Shown: piece by piece, positions 42,066 to 52,184 of the stretch
Layout: every line of letters begins with the position of its first letter
Position numbering within the stretch: the stretch's first letter is position 1
Assembly (NCBI GenBank): GCA_910574745.1
Contig: CAJTCE010000005.1
Span: 1 to 64,000, forward strand
Direction of reading: 5' to 3'
Source: Lachnospiraceae bacterium
Lineage (GTDB): Bacteria > Bacillota > Clostridia > Lachnospirales > Lachnospiraceae
Length of the DNA stretch: 64,000 nucleotides
Notes under the pieces: generated by a model
Told to the model about the DNA's origin: nothing
The model's input: the letters and a program-made list of their open reading frames with translations, nothing else
The model's database searches: none
Position numbers and translations under genes: made by a program

Positions 42066-43544
42066 ATGGATATATTTCGAAAAATGTCTTTTGCAGATTC
42101 AACGGGAGATGCGATTCCCTTCTATCATGATGGAAAATATCATATTTTTTCTCTGACTCCGGCTCCCGGAACAACTGTATATCCGGCAAGGCTTCGGACA
42201 ACATGGAGTCATAGCGTATCAGAGGATCTGGTAAACTGGGAGGAGCTTCCCACGGCCCTCTATCCGGGAGAAAAGGAAACAGATCCTGACGCATCCGGCG
42301 TTTGGACGGGTTCCGTTATTTACGGAGAAGGGAAATACCATATTTTTTATACGGGATATTCCCTGGCTTGCGAATATCAGCAGACAATATGTCATGCCAC
42401 CAGCGAGGACGGAATTACATGGGAAAAGGATAAGGCAAATCCGGTAATCAAGCCTATGATCGAGTTGTATGAAAAGCTGGACTGGAGAGATCCGTATGTA
42501 TTTTATAATGAAGAGGATGGCTGTTATTGGATTTTGATTTCTGCAAGGAGACTGGATATGCCGGTTACCAGAAGAGGCTGTATTGTATTATACCGCTCCC
42601 AAAATCTGGTGGACTGGGATTATTACGGACCTGTTTATTCGCCGGGGCATACCAATTGCCCGGAATGTGCGGAAATGTACAAAATGGGAGATAACTGGTA
42701 TTTGTCCTATTCCAGATTTTCCGAATTTGTCAATACTATTTACAGGGTTTCCCAATCCCCCTTCGGACCATGGAGAAAGCCCAAAAAAGACGGCATCGGA
42801 GGCAGAAGATTTTATGCGGCAAAATCCATGGAGGATGATGCGGGACGAAGATTCTATTTTGCATGGGCCCATGACAGGGCAAAGGACTCTGATACGGGAG
42901 AGTGGTATTGGGGCGGAACCTTCTGTATTCCCCATGAAGTGGCTGCGGCAGAGGATGGAGAACTGAATGTAAGGCTGCCAAAGGAATACGAGGCGTTGTT
43001 TGAAGAGCCTGTGGAGTGGAAATATACGCCGGTTATGGGAAATGTCAAAGGCTATGGAAAAAATATGCTGGAGTTTGATTCCGTAAGCACATGTACCTAC
43101 GGATTTTTGGAGCATCAGGAAGAAAGGTATATGCTGCGATTAAAGGCTCTTCCAAGGGAAGTATGCGATTATTTCGGCGTACTGCTAAAATCCGATAAGG
43201 AAGCCAGCGGATGCGTCCTTTTGGAATTTGATATGGCAATGCAGAGAGTATCCCTGTTAAATCTGCCCATGGGCGTAGACCCCTTCTGGGTAGAATCTTG
43301 TCAGGCGGTGCCAAAAGCCACGGACCCGGGACCGGACGGAGTCAGGGTCTGTGAAAAGACCTTTGCCATTGAAAACGGAAAGGAAATTGATATAAAGATT
43401 ATTGTGGACCATGATATGATTGAAGTGTTTGTGGGAGAACAGGTGGCCTTTACATACCGCATTTATGCAAAACCCCTGTATGAAGTGGGTCTTATAGCCC
43501 AGGACGCCAAGGTCGAATTTTATCATATCTCAATAAACAGGTGA
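42066..43544 (+). CDS. GH32-family glycosidase with atypical N-terminal motif
   Basis: 492 residues; five-bladed propeller glycosidase acting on sucrose or fructans, no signal peptide, so cytoplasmic. Two of the three catalytic elements are clear: WRDPYVF with D142 (transition-state stabiliser) and NCPEC with acid/base E200. The usual nucleophile motif NDPNG is missing; the equivalent place reads TGDAIPFYHDGKYHIF, with D15 as possible nucleophile. A C-terminal beta-sandwich follows (about 330-490). Lies between the importer and the sugar kinase, so imported fructosides are probably cleaved inside the cell. Could be a GH32 subfamily of distinct specificity. Confidence 0.8.
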   Translation: MDIFRKMSFADSTGDAIPFYHDGKYHIFSLTPAPGTTVYPARLRTTWSHSVSEDLVNWEELPTALYPGEKETDPDASGVWTGSVIYGEGKYHIFYTGYSLACEYQQTICHATSEDGITWEKDKANPVIKPMIELYEKLDWRDPYVFYNEEDGCYWILISARRLDMPVTRRGCIVLYRSQNLVDWDYYGPVYSPGHTNCPECAEMYKMGDNWYLSYSRFSEFVNTIYRVSQSPFGPWRKPKKDGIGGRRFYAAKSMEDDAGRRFYFAWAHDRAKDSDTGEWYWGGTFCIPHEVAAAEDGELNVRLPKEYEALFEEPVEWKYTPVMGNVKGYGKNMLEFDSVSTCTYGFLEHQEERYMLRLKALPREVCDYFGVLLKSDKEASGCVLLEFDMAMQRVSLLNLPMGVDPFWVESCQAVPKATDPGPDGVRVCEKTFAIENGKEIDIKIIVDHDMIEVFVGEQVAFTYRIYAKPLYEVGLIAQDAKVEFYHISINR

Positions 43545-43550
43545 TGTATC

Positions 43551-44531
43551 ATGGGAAAAACATATGATATTGTGGCGCTGGGGGAACTGCTGGTAGATTT
43601 TACACCGGCGGGGATATCGGAGAACGGTATGCTGCTTTTTGAAAGGAATCCCGGAGGAGCGCCGGTCAATATGCTGACTGCTGCGGCAAAATCGGGGGCG
43701 AAGACTGCCTTTATCGGAAAAGTGGGAAAAGACATGCATGGCCTGTTTTTAAAGGATATGACAGAAGGTGCGGGAATTGATACCAGTAGTCTTGTGCTTT
43801 CCGAGGACGCCTTTACCACATTGGCATTTGTGGAGCTTTCAAACAGCGGGGAAAGAAATTTTTCCTTTGCCAGAAAGCCGGGAGCCGATACACGGCTTGC
43901 TTACAAAGAAATCAAGGAAGAGCTTCTGGCGGATACCAAGGTGTTTCATATAGGCTCTCTTTCCCTTACGGATGATCCTTCCAGAACGACTACCTTTCAG
44001 GCTGTCCGGACAGCGAAAGCTTTGGGGGCGGTTATTTCTTATGACCCCAATTACCGGGCGCCCTTGTGGGAAAACAGGGAGACGGCGATGGAACGGATGC
44101 GTTCTATGGTGCAGTATGTCGATATTATGAAATTATCCGATGAAGAGACAGGGCTGTTAACACCTTATACGGAGCCGAAAGAAGCGGCGGAATATTTATT
44201 GCAGAAGGGAGTTTTACTGGCGGCTGTTACGATGGGAAAAAACGGCGTGTTAGTCGCTTCGGGGAAAGGCTGTGAAATAGTTCCCGCCTTTCAAAGCAAG
44301 GTGGTGGATACGACAGGCGCCGGAGATTCCTTCTGGGGAGCCTTTGTAAACCGTATGCTGCAAATGGAGGAAGCCCCCAATGAAATTTCCATGAAGCAAT
44401 GGAGAGAATGCGCATTATACGGCAATGCCGTTGCCAGTCTTTGCATAGAAAGACGGGGAGGAATGCCAAGCATCCCGGATGCAGAGGAGGTTGAGAAAAG
44501 GTTTCGGAGAATGTGTGTAGAAGCATCGTAG
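43551..44531 (+). CDS. PfkB-family sugar kinase, probably fructokinase
   Basis: 326 residues. N-terminal IVALGELLVDFTPAG and NPGGAPVNMLTAAAKSGA (sugar-binding GG), then SYDPNYRAPLW, and the C-terminal signature DTTGAGDSFWGAFV with the catalytic Asp. The sequence is closest in style to bacterial fructokinases (ScrK). AGGTGAT lies before the ATG, 6 bp after the GH32 stop. It would phosphorylate fructose released by the GH32 enzyme. Ends the operon at a strong terminator. Confidence 0.88.
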   Translation: MGKTYDIVALGELLVDFTPAGISENGMLLFERNPGGAPVNMLTAAAKSGAKTAFIGKVGKDMHGLFLKDMTEGAGIDTSSLVLSEDAFTTLAFVELSNSGERNFSFARKPGADTRLAYKEIKEELLADTKVFHIGSLSLTDDPSRTTTFQAVRTAKALGAVISYDPNYRAPLWENRETAMERMRSMVQYVDIMKLSDEETGLLTPYTEPKEAAEYLLQKGVLLAAVTMGKNGVLVASGKGCEIVPAFQSKVVDTTGAGDSFWGAFVNRMLQMEEAPNEISMKQWRECALYGNAVASLCIERRGGMPSIPDAEEVEKRFRRMCVEAS

Positions 44532-44607
44532 GGAAAAGCACAGAAACAATTTGTAATCTTTCAAAGAGTTTGCAGCAATAAAAAATGAACGAAAAGAAAC
44601 AGAATGC

Positions 44608-44655
44608 GGAAAGGGAATGCCAGATGTTTAAAGGGGCATTTCTTTTCCGTTTTTT
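44608..44655 (+). terminator. Terminator of the fructoside operon
   Basis: GGAAAGGGAATGCC pairs with GGCATTTCTTTTCC (imperfect), followed by GTTTTTT. Confidence 0.85.
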
Positions 44656-44735
44656 CCGGATTAGAGCAGTTTATAAAAATTTTAGAAGCCGAAACCCCGT
44701 ATAAATACTGGGCTTGCATAAATTGTCAGAAAATA

Positions 44736-44778
44736 TTAGCACTCAACACTTGACAGTGCTAACAATCGGGTGTATAAC
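44736..44778 (+). promoter_or_regulatory. CIRCE operator overlapping the hsp20 promoter
   Basis: TTAGCACTC, nine bases, CAGTGCTAA (44736-44762): the HrcA-binding CIRCE element with one mismatch in the right arm. TTGACA (44750-44755) lies inside it and TATAAC (44773-44778) follows after 17 nt, so HrcA binding would block polymerase. Confidence 0.9.
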
Positions 44779-44846
44779 ATAATCGTAAGAAGAAAAAAGT
44801 TCTTACAGGCAATAAAAAATATGGAATCAGATAAGGAGGAGTCATT

Positions 44847-45191
44847 ATGATGTCAGCAAAGCATTACCCTATGAAGAGTGATATCAGAGAGAAAAAAGAC
44901 GCTTACCTTCTTGAGATTGATTTACCTGGATGCCGGAAAGAAGACATTAAGGCTTACGTCGAAAAAGGTTATCTGCATATCGCTGCTTCCATCAATAAGG
45001 AAAAGGAGAGAGGTCACGGAAAGTATCTGAAAAGAGAATGTTATTTCGGCAAATATGAAAGAACGTTCTTTATAGGTTCCGATATTTCACAGGATGACTT
45101 AGAAGCCAGCTATAAACATGGCGTCCTGCGAGTAAAAATACCGAAAGCTTCACAAACTAAAATGAATCATCAGGTTTCCATTAACGGCTGA
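44847..45191 (+). CDS. Small heat shock protein (Hsp20 family)
   Basis: 114 residues, nearly only the alpha-crystallin domain: SDIREKKDAYLLEIDLPGCRKEDIKAYVEKGYLHI to YERTFFIGSDISQDDLEASYKHGVLRVKIPKA. Both the N-terminal arm and the C-terminal IxI tail are very short, so oligomerisation may need the second Hsp20 encoded 27 bp downstream. AAGGAGGAG lies upstream of ATG-ATG. Under CIRCE/HrcA control. Confidence 0.9.
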   Translation: MMSAKHYPMKSDIREKKDAYLLEIDLPGCRKEDIKAYVEKGYLHIAASINKEKERGHGKYLKRECYFGKYERTFFIGSDISQDDLEASYKHGVLRVKIPKASQTKMNHQVSING

Positions 45192-45218
45192 ATGCCATCT
45201 ATTAAAGGAGGAATTATT

Positions 45219-45662
45219 ATGTTAGTACCCAGTATTTTTGAAAACAATTTTGTAGACGATATCTTTAACGATGTATTTTCCATACCCTTCGGCTTTTCCA
45301 AAGCGGGAGCAAAGGCGCCGGTAAGCAGCATGAATGCGGACGTCCAGGAGTTTGAAGACAAATACAGGCTGGATTTGGAGCTTCCGGGTTATAAAAAAGA
45401 GGACATTCAGGCGGAGGTAAAGGATGGCTATTTGACTATTAATGCGGAGCATACCGACAGCAGTGAAGAAAAAGAGGATGGCAAATATATCCGCAGAGAG
45501 CGCTTTTACGGAAAATGTCAGAGAAGCTTTTATGTGGGAGATAACTTTACCCATGAGGACATTCAGGCAAAATTTGAGAATGGCATTTTAGAAGTGATCA
45601 TTCCCAAAAAGGAAGCAAAACCGGAAGTGGAAGAGCATAAGTATATTTCCATTACAGGTTAA
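45219..45662 (+). CDS. Small heat shock protein (Hsp20 family), longer paralog
   Basis: 147 residues from the ATG at 45219 (AAAGGAGG 8 nt upstream). N-terminal arm MLVPSIFENNFVDDIFNDVF, alpha-crystallin domain (MNADVQEFEDKYRLDLELPGYKKEDIQAEV to FENGILEVIIPKKE) and a short tail. ATP-independent holdase chaperone. Cotranscribed with the shorter paralog from the CIRCE promoter. The two may form mixed oligomers (inference). Confidence 0.92.
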   Translation: MLVPSIFENNFVDDIFNDVFSIPFGFSKAGAKAPVSSMNADVQEFEDKYRLDLELPGYKKEDIQAEVKDGYLTINAEHTDSSEEKEDGKYIRRERFYGKCQRSFYVGDNFTHEDIQAKFENGILEVIIPKKEAKPEVEEHKYISITG

Positions 45663-45689
45663 ACCGCTGTTTAAATGAGATGATAAAAA

Positions 45690-45739
45690 AGCACCGTTTT
45701 ACGGAAAAATATGAATTTTCCGTAAAACGGTGTTTTTTA
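45690..45739. terminator. Bidirectional terminator between hsp20 and the activase gene
   Basis: A perfect 17-bp stem (CACCGTTTTACGGAAAA and its complement) with T-rich runs on both strands; it can serve hsp20 (+) and the converging 45796 gene (-). Confidence 0.9.
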
Positions 45740-45795
45740 TTTCTGCAAGCAACAAAATAAAGGACTGTTTGCAGGCATTTGACTTCGTTTAGTCT

Positions 45796-48700
45796 TTATT
45801 TCTCCATATTCTTAAATGCCGTGGAAAGCATCAGCTTAATCCTGTTCAATTGGTTAACCTCGCTGGCGCCCGGGTCATAATCGATGGCGACGATGTTGCT
45901 GTCGGGATACTGACGGCGCAGCTCTTTGATCACGCCTTTTCCTACTACATGGTTAGGCAGACAGCCAAAGGGCTGGGTGCATACGATATTAGGCGTTCCC
46001 GAGTGGATCAGCTCTAACATTTCCCCGGTCAAAAACCAGCCTTCTCCGGTCTGATTGCCGATGGAAACAATGGTTTTGGCATAATCCACCAAATCATAAA
46101 TATTGGCGGGCGGGTCAAAATGACGGCTGTTTTTTAAAGCCTTTGCAGCAGGAGCCCGGAAACGGTTGACCATCCAGATTAAGAATCTGCTGGCATAGGC
46201 TGTCTTTTTGGACATACCAAGCTGCTTTGCCTTATAAATCTGATTGTAGAAGCAGTACATCATGAAATCCAGTAAGTCGGGACAGACTGCCTCGGCGCCT
46301 TCTGCTTCCAACAGCTCGGCCAAGTGGTTGTTGGCTTCCGGCAGGAATTTAACCAGAATTTCCCCAACAATGCCTACCCGGGGTTTCTTTTCATCCGTAA
46401 TGGGCAGCTCATCAAACTCCTTAATGATCTGCCTGCACAGCTTTTTAAATCGGGAAAAGGAAGGATGCTTTGCCGAAACAAAATTCTGGCATTCCTTCAG
46501 CCATTTTTGGTGCAGGGCATTGGCGGAACCTTTTTCCTTTTCATAAGGGCGCATCCGGTACAGACAACGCATGAAAATATCGCCGAGTATAGCTCCGTAA
46601 ACGGCACGCAGAAGCATATCGGCATTTAATTTGAAGCCGGGATTGCTCTCTAAGCCTGACATATTTAAGGAAATAACCGGTATATGTTCCATGCCCGCTT
46701 TTGCAAGGGCGCGGCGGATAAAGCCGATATAGTTGGTAGCGCGGCAGCCTCCTCCGGTCTGGGTAATGACAACTGCGACCTTATTCAAATCATATCTGCC
46801 GGAATTTAAGGCGTTCATAATCTGTCCTACAACAATTAAGGAAGGATAACATGCGTCATTATTCACATATTTCAGCCCTGTATCCACCGCATGGCGGTTA
46901 TTTTCGGGAATTACTTCAAAGTTGTATCCGCAGGCTTTAAAGGCAGGCTGTAAGATTTCAAAGTGAATAGGAGACATCTGAGGGCAGAGAATGGTATAAT
47001 CCTTCCGCATTTCCTCCGTGAAAATAATCCGGTTTAATGCCGTGGAATGAATGGAACGTTCTCTGGCTTTCTGTTCTTTTACCCGAAGGGCGGCAATCAG
47101 GGAGCGGACGCGGATGCGGGCGGCGCCCAAATTGTTAACCTCGTCAATCTTTAAACAGGTATAGATTTTGTCCGAACCGGAGAGAATGTCGTTTACCTGA
47201 TCCGTGGTAACGGCGTCTAAGCCGCAGCCAAAGGAGTTCAGCTGAATCATGTCCAGATTTTCCGTGGTGCGTACAAAAGCGGCCGCAGCGTAAAGTCTGG
47301 AATGGTACATCCATTGGTCCGATACGATCAAGGGCCGTTCGGGCTTTCCTAAATGGGAAATGCTGTCCTCTGTTAAAACGGCAATATCGTAGGAATTAAT
47401 CAGCTCGGGAATACCGTGGTTGATCTCGGGATCAATATGGTAGGGACGGCCTGCAAGGACAATTCCACGCCTTCCCGTCTCTTCCAGATATTTTAAGGTC
47501 TCTTCGCCTTTTTTGCGCATATCGTTCCTTGCGCATTCCAGTTCGTCCCAGGCCCTTTTAATGGCTTCCCGTACCTCGGCAGCGGGAATATCGGGAAATT
47601 CCTTTACTAAAACATCGCCGATGGTTTTGGTATCGCGGAAATTCAGGAAGGGATTCTGAAAACGGATATCGCCCCGTCCGATTTCCTCCATGTTGTTTTT
47701 GATGTTTTCCGAATAGGAGGTAACGATCGGGCAGTTGTAATGGTTGTTGGCGCCATCCACTTCATCTCTCTCATAAAACAGGGCGGGATAAAAGATAAAG
47801 TTTACCCCTTGTTTTATAAGCCAGGAAACATGACCGTGGGCAAGCTTGGCAGGATAGCACTCGGATTCGCTGGGAATGGATTCGATGCCCAGCTCATAAA
47901 TCTTATGGGTGGAAACGGGAGAGAGCACTACCCGGTATTTTAATTCTGTAAAAAAAGTAAACCAGAAGGGGTAATTCTCGTACATATTTAAAACCCTGGG
48001 AATCCCTACCTGACCCCTTTTGGCCTGGTCTATAGGCAGAGGTTCATAGCCGAAGATCCGCTGGTTTTTATATTCAAACAGATTGGGCAGATGATTGGCA
48101 TTCTTCTCCTTGCCGATGCCGCGTTCGCAACGGTTGCCGGATATATACTGCCTCCCCCCGGAAAACTGGTTTATGGTAAGGCGGCAGTTGTTGGTGCAGC
48201 CCTTACATTTTGCCATGCGGGTCGTAAATTCCAGGGATTTGATTTTATCAATGGATAACATGGTGGTAATAGCAGTCACATCACAGCTGTTGCATTGCTT
48301 TTGCAGCTTTTCGTGGCAGCGTTCCTTTGCGATCAGGGCAGCGCCGAAGGCGCCCATAATACCTGCAATATCGGGACGGATTGCTTCACAGTCCGCGATT
48401 TTTTCAAAGCTGCGCAGTACGGCATCGTTATAGAAGGTTCCGCCCTGCACTACGATTCTTTTGCCAAGCTCCGAGGCGTCGGAAACCTTGATTACCTTAA
48501 ATAATGCATTTTTAATGACAGAGTAGGCAAGACCGGCGGAAATATCCGCAACGGATGCCCCTTCCTTCTGGGCCTGCTTTACCTTGGAATTCATAAATAC
48601 GGTACAGCGGGTGCCAAGATCAATAGGATGGGCCGCAAAGAGGGCCTCCTTTGCAAAATCCTGTACGCTGTAATTTAAGGACTGGGCAAAGGTTTCAATG

Positions 48701-50058
48701 AAGGAACCGCAGCCTGAAGAGCAGGCTTCGTTTAGCTGTACGCTGTCTACGGTCTGGTTCTTGATCTTGATGCATTTCATATCCTGACCGCCGATGTCTA
48801 AAATACAGTCCACATCAGGGGAGAAAAAGGCTGCCGCATAATAATGGGCGACGGTTTCCACTTCTCCTTCATCCAAAAGGAAGGCGGCCTTCATCAAGGC
48901 TTCGCCGTATCCGGTGGAGCAGGAGTGTACGATTTTAGCGCCCTCGGGCAGCTTTTCATAAATGTCGCAAATGGCGGAAATCGCCGTTTTTAAAGGACTT
49001 CCGTTGTTGTTGCTGTAAAAGGAATAAAGAAGTCTGCCGTCCTCGCCGATTAAAGCTACCTTTGTGGTGGTGGAGCCGGCGTCGATTCCCAGATAACAAT
49101 TTCCTTCATATTCTTCCAGCTTCCCGGTGGAAACCTTGCTGTTATTGTGGCGGGCGGTAAAGGCGTTGTATTCTTCTCTGGAGGAAAAAAGAGGTTCCAA
49201 ACGCTCTACCTCAAACTCCATCTGAATGCCGTTTGATAATTTATCCGCCATTTCCATAAGGTTTAGGGAAACATCTTCTTTTGCATTTAAAGCGGAGCCT
49301 ACCGCCGCGAATAAATGGGAATGCTCAGGGGCGATGATATGGGTATCGTCTAATTTCAACGTGCGGATAAATGCCGCTTTTAATTCCGATAAAAAGTGAA
49401 GAGGGCCGCCTAAAAAGGCAACGTGACCCCTGATGGGCTTGCCGCATGCAAGCCCGGAAATGGTCTGGTTTACCACTGCCTGGAAAATAGAAGCGGCAAG
49501 GTCTTCCTTAGTCGCCCCTTCGTTGATCAAAGGCTGGATATCCGTTTTGGCAAATACGCCGCAGCGGGCAGCAATGGTATAGAGAGACTGGTAATTTTTT
49601 GCGTACTCATTTAAACCGGAGGCATCTGTCTGCAATAGGGACGCCATCTGGTCGATAAAGGAACCTGTACCGCCGGCACAGATACCGTTCATACGCTGTT
49701 CCACGTTACCGCCTTCAAAATAAATGATCTTGGCGTCCTCGCCGCCAAGCTCGATAGCCACATCCGTCTGGGGGGCGTAATCGGTCAATGCGCTGGAAAC
49801 GGCAATAACTTCCTGTACAAAAGGCACTCCCAGATGATTGGCCAGAGTCAGCCCGCCGGAACCGGTAATCATGGGATTTACCGACAAATCGCCCAGCTCC
49901 GTAACCGCTTCCTTTAATAAATCGGAAAGGGTTTCCTGAATGTTTGCAAAATGTCTTTTATAATCGGAAAATAAGATTGTATGTTCATTATCTAAGATCG
50001 CAATTTTTACCGTAGTGGAACCGATATCGATTCCTAATGTGTATCCTTGCTTTCTCAT
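45796..50058 (-). CDS. Tandem acyl-CoA dehydratase activase with DUF2229 and HgdB-like domains
   Basis: 1,420 residues. Two BadF/HgdC-type ATPase domains lie in tandem: about 5-260 ([39 protein letters not shown]) and about 318-575 ([42 protein letters not shown]). Each keeps the two cysteines that share the 4Fe-4S cluster in HgdC dimers. A DUF2229 domain (about 660-890) and a C-terminal region like the 2-hydroxyacyl-CoA dehydratase subunit (about 1000-1290) follow. In characterised systems activase and dehydratase are separate proteins; here they are fused and no partner subunit is nearby. AAAGGAG precedes the ATG. Radical electron-transfer chemistry is likely; the substrate is unknown. Confidence 0.88.
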   Translation of the reverse strand: MRKQGYTLGIDIGSTTVKIAILDNEHTILFSDYKRHFANIQETLSDLLKEAVTELGDLSVNPMITGSGGLTLANHLGVPFVQEVIAVSSALTDYAPQTDVAIELGGEDAKIIYFEGGNVEQRMNGICAGGTGSFIDQMASLLQTDASGLNEYAKNYQSLYTIAARCGVFAKTDIQPLINEGATKEDLAASIFQAVVNQTISGLACGKPIRGHVAFLGGPLHFLSELKAAFIRTLKLDDTHIIAPEHSHLFAAVGSALNAKEDVSLNLMEMADKLSNGIQMEFEVERLEPLFSSREEYNAFTARHNNSKVSTGKLEEYEGNCYLGIDAGSTTTKVALIGEDGRLLYSFYSNNNGSPLKTAISAICDIYEKLPEGAKIVHSCSTGYGEALMKAAFLLDEGEVETVAHYYAAAFFSPDVDCILDIGGQDMKCIKIKNQTVDSVQLNEACSSGCGSFIETFAQSLNYSVQDFAKEALFAAHPIDLGTRCTVFMNSKVKQAQKEGASVADISAGLAYSVIKNALFKVIKVSDASELGKRIVVQGGTFYNDAVLRSFEKIADCEAIRPDIAGIMGAFGAALIAKERCHEKLQKQCNSCDVTAITTMLSIDKIKSLEFTTRMAKCKGCTNNCRLTINQFSGGRQYISGNRCERGIGKEKNANHLPNLFEYKNQRIFGYEPLPIDQAKRGQVGIPRVLNMYENYPFWFTFFTELKYRVVLSPVSTHKIYELGIESIPSESECYPAKLAHGHVSWLIKQGVNFIFYPALFYERDEVDGANNHYNCPIVTSYSENIKNNMEEIGRGDIRFQNPFLNFRDTKTIGDVLVKEFPDIPAAEVREAIKRAWDELECARNDMRKKGEETLKYLEETGRRGIVLAGRPYHIDPEINHGIPELINSYDIAVLTEDSISHLGKPERPLIVSDQWMYHSRLYAAAAFVRTTENLDMIQLNSFGCGLDAVTTDQVNDILSGSDKIYTCLKIDEVNNLGAARIRVRSLIAALRVKEQKARERSIHSTALNRIIFTEEMRKDYTILCPQMSPIHFEILQPAFKACGYNFEVIPENNRHAVDTGLKYVNNDACYPSLIVVGQIMNALNSGRYDLNKVAVVITQTGGGCRATNYIGFIRRALAKAGMEHIPVISLNMSGLESNPGFKLNADMLLRAVYGAILGDIFMRCLYRMRPYEKEKGSANALHQKWLKECQNFVSAKHPSFSRFKKLCRQIIKEFDELPITDEKKPRVGIVGEILVKFLPEANNHLAELLEAEGAEAVCPDLLDFMMYCFYNQIYKAKQLGMSKKTAYASRFLIWMVNRFRAPAAKALKNSRHFDPPANIYDLVDYAKTIVSIGNQTGEGWFLTGEMLELIHSGTPNIVCTQPFGCLPNHVVGKGVIKELRRQYPDSNIVAIDYDPGASEVNQLNRIKLMLSTAFKNMEK

Positions 50059-50101
50059 TTTGGTTCGCTCCTTTTAATTTGCTTTTTTTACACCAGACTA
50101 C

Positions 50102-50130
50102 ATTATATGACAAGGTTTTTAAAAATGCAA
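50102..50130 (-). promoter_or_regulatory. Promoter of the activase gene
   Basis: Reverse strand TTGCAT (50130-50125), 17-nt spacer and TATAAT (50107-50102). Confidence 0.7.
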
Positions 50131-50192
50131 TTATTTAAGCTGCTAAGAATTTGGTAAGTTTATGAAAGAAAAATGAATTTTCCAGCCTTTTG

Positions 50193-50221
50193 TTTACACT
50201 GGCAAGTCCACATGATAAAAT
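50193..50221 (+). promoter_or_regulatory. Promoter of the rhomboid-like gene
   Basis: TTTACA (50193-50198), 17-nt spacer and TAAAAT (50216-50221) with TGA just before (extended -10). Divergent from the activase promoter. Confidence 0.7.
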
Positions 50222-50274
50222 ACTATGGGTATATAAACTAAAATATGATAGAGATTAACAGAGGTGTAATAAGA

Positions 50275-51186
50275 ATGTTATGGTTTTACAAAATGGAAAA
50301 TAAATACGGGAAATATGCAATTCCTAATCTGACCAGATACCTGATTATCTGCTATGCGGTGGGGTATGCTCTTGAGCTTTCGGCTGGATTGGGCGGAACA
50401 ATGGCGGCAGGGTTTTTATCCTATATGACATTGGATGTGGCGGCGATTCTCCACGGACAGATATGGAGACTTGTGACATGGCTTTTAATTCCTCCGGGGG
50501 CGCCTAGCATTTTTATTCTGATAACCCTGTACTGTTATTATAGAATCGGCAATATGCTGGAAAGTACATGGGGCACATTCCGGTATAATGTATTTATGTT
50601 CTCGGGCGTTATTTTTACCATTCTCGGGGCTTTCGTATTATACCTTCTGCTTGCAGTTATGGGAAGAAATATCTGGGCCACGGTTCCTTTGGAAAGCTTA
50701 TCGGCAATGACGTCTTACATGTTCAGTACCTATTATGTCAGTATGTCGATTTTTCTTGCATTTGCCATTACGTTTCCGGATATACAGATGCTGTTTATGT
50801 TTGTCATTCCCATTAAGACCAAAATCTTAGGCGGTATTTATGTGCTTATGATGATTTACCAGATCATGCAGACCTTCCGCTACAGCGGCATGTTGATGGG
50901 AATTGCCACTGCGGTGGTCATCGGATTTTCACTGTTGAATGTATTGGTATTCTTCATTATAACGCGTAAGAGCTTCCGGACGCCTTCCCAGATAAAGCGG
51001 CAGAAGGCATATCAAAAGCATGTGGTCAAAATGAAAAAGCTGACAAGACATAAATGCGCCATCTGCGGCCGCACGGAAGAAACGGACCCCGATGAGCAGT
51101 TTCGGTTCTGTTCTAAATGTGAGGGTAATTATGAATATTGCTCCAAGCATATTTATACCCATGCCCATGTGAAAAATGGACAGTAG
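50275..51186 (+). CDS. Rhomboid-like membrane protein with C-terminal zinc ribbon
   Basis: 303 residues; start at 50275 with AGAGGTG upstream. Six hydrophobic helices between about 20 and 235. GQIWRLVTWLLIPPG and YYRIGNMLESTWGTFRYNVFMFSG match the loop-1 and helix-2 region of rhomboid proteases. The serine motif GxSG expected in helix 4 is absent (that region reads MTSYMFSTYYVSMSIF), so a pseudoprotease, Derlin-like role is more likely than proteolysis. The cytoplasmic tail has CAICG, then CSKCEGNYEYCSKH, a probable zinc ribbon. Monocistronic or linked to the sigma-like gene 88 bp on. Confidence 0.7.
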   Translation: MLWFYKMENKYGKYAIPNLTRYLIICYAVGYALELSAGLGGTMAAGFLSYMTLDVAAILHGQIWRLVTWLLIPPGAPSIFILITLYCYYRIGNMLESTWGTFRYNVFMFSGVIFTILGAFVLYLLLAVMGRNIWATVPLESLSAMTSYMFSTYYVSMSIFLAFAITFPDIQMLFMFVIPIKTKILGGIYVLMMIYQIMQTFRYSGMLMGIATAVVIGFSLLNVLVFFIITRKSFRTPSQIKRQKAYQKHVVKMKKLTRHKCAICGRTEETDPDEQFRFCSKCEGNYEYCSKHIYTHAHVKNGQ

Positions 51187-51274
51187 ATGTTAAATGAATT
51201 TAGAATTATGTTAACTATATGCGGGTAAGCTGTATGTGAATTTGGAAATAAAATAGATTTGAACAGGAGAAATA

Positions 51275-52045
51275 ATGGGACAGGAAGAGATTTTCAGAAA
51301 AGAGCTGGCAGAGCTTTTGCGCCTTGGGAAAAAACAGGGCAATCGTTTGTCACATGAGCAGGTAAATGAGGCGTTTCCGGCTTCCGGTATTGATAAAAGC
51401 AAGCTTTCCTTGATTTATGATTATCTGACGCAGAATAAAATTTCTGTAGGAGAGCCCCTTGATTTGGAAGAAGAATGGAATGATGAGGAAACGCTAAATC
51501 CCGAGGACCGTGACTTTTTTGCTATGTTTATGGAAGAACTGGACGGCCTGCTTTTTGTATCGGAGGAAGAAAAGACTGCTTTAATCCTGTCTGCCATGGA
51601 GGATGACAAAGCGGCTGCGGATAAGCTGCTTACCGTATTTTTGCCCAAGGTGGTGGAAATTGCAAAGCTCTATGCAGGACAAGGCGTCCTAATGGAAGAT
51701 TTGATCGGAGAAGGCAATGTGGCCCTGATGAGTGCGGTATCTATGGTAAGCTGCGTGGAAAAGCCGGAAGATGCGGAAGGATTTTTTGCGGGAATGATCA
51801 TGGACGCCATGGAAGTGCTGGTATCCGCCGAAGGAGATTTAAAGGAAATGGATGAAAAAATCTTAGAGCAGGTAAACAGGGTGGCGCTGGCGGCAGAAGA
51901 ATTATATAAAGATTTGCGAAGAAAGGTTACCCCGGAAGAACTGGCGGCGGAGACGGATCTGACGGTAGGGGAGATTGAAGAGGCATACAGGCTCAGCGGG
52001 GAACAGATCGATACTATTGAGATAAATTTGAGTGACCGCCAGTAA
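51275..52045 (+). CDS. RpoD-related protein lacking region 4
   Basis: 256 residues, acidic. The N-terminus (RLSHEQVNEAFPASGIDKSKLSLIYDYLTQNKI) resembles sigma-70 region 1.1. The middle (DKAAADKLLTVFLPKVVEIAKLYAGQGVLMEDLIGEGNVALMSAVS) is a degenerate region 2 core-binding segment. The end (RKVTPEELAAETDLTVGEIEEAYRLSG) is region 3-like. Region 4, which reads the -35, is missing, and the aromatic and basic region 2.4 residues for -10 melting are not evident. It may be a core-binding modulator or a specialised sigma; which is unknown. GGAGAAATA precedes the ATG. Confidence 0.65.
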   Translation: MGQEEIFRKELAELLRLGKKQGNRLSHEQVNEAFPASGIDKSKLSLIYDYLTQNKISVGEPLDLEEEWNDEETLNPEDRDFFAMFMEELDGLLFVSEEEKTALILSAMEDDKAAADKLLTVFLPKVVEIAKLYAGQGVLMEDLIGEGNVALMSAVSMVSCVEKPEDAEGFFAGMIMDAMEVLVSAEGDLKEMDEKILEQVNRVALAAEELYKDLRRKVTPEELAAETDLTVGEIEEAYRLSGEQIDTIEINLSDRQ

Positions 52046-52184
52046 AAGAGCCTTTGGTTAATGTTTTTGATAAGTGTTTGAATTACTTTCTCACAAAAAA
52101 TCAGATTTTACTTGTATAATGATAGAAAATGATTATAATAATTGTTAGATTAAAATGTGATTTGAATTGAGTGGGGGATACTTT

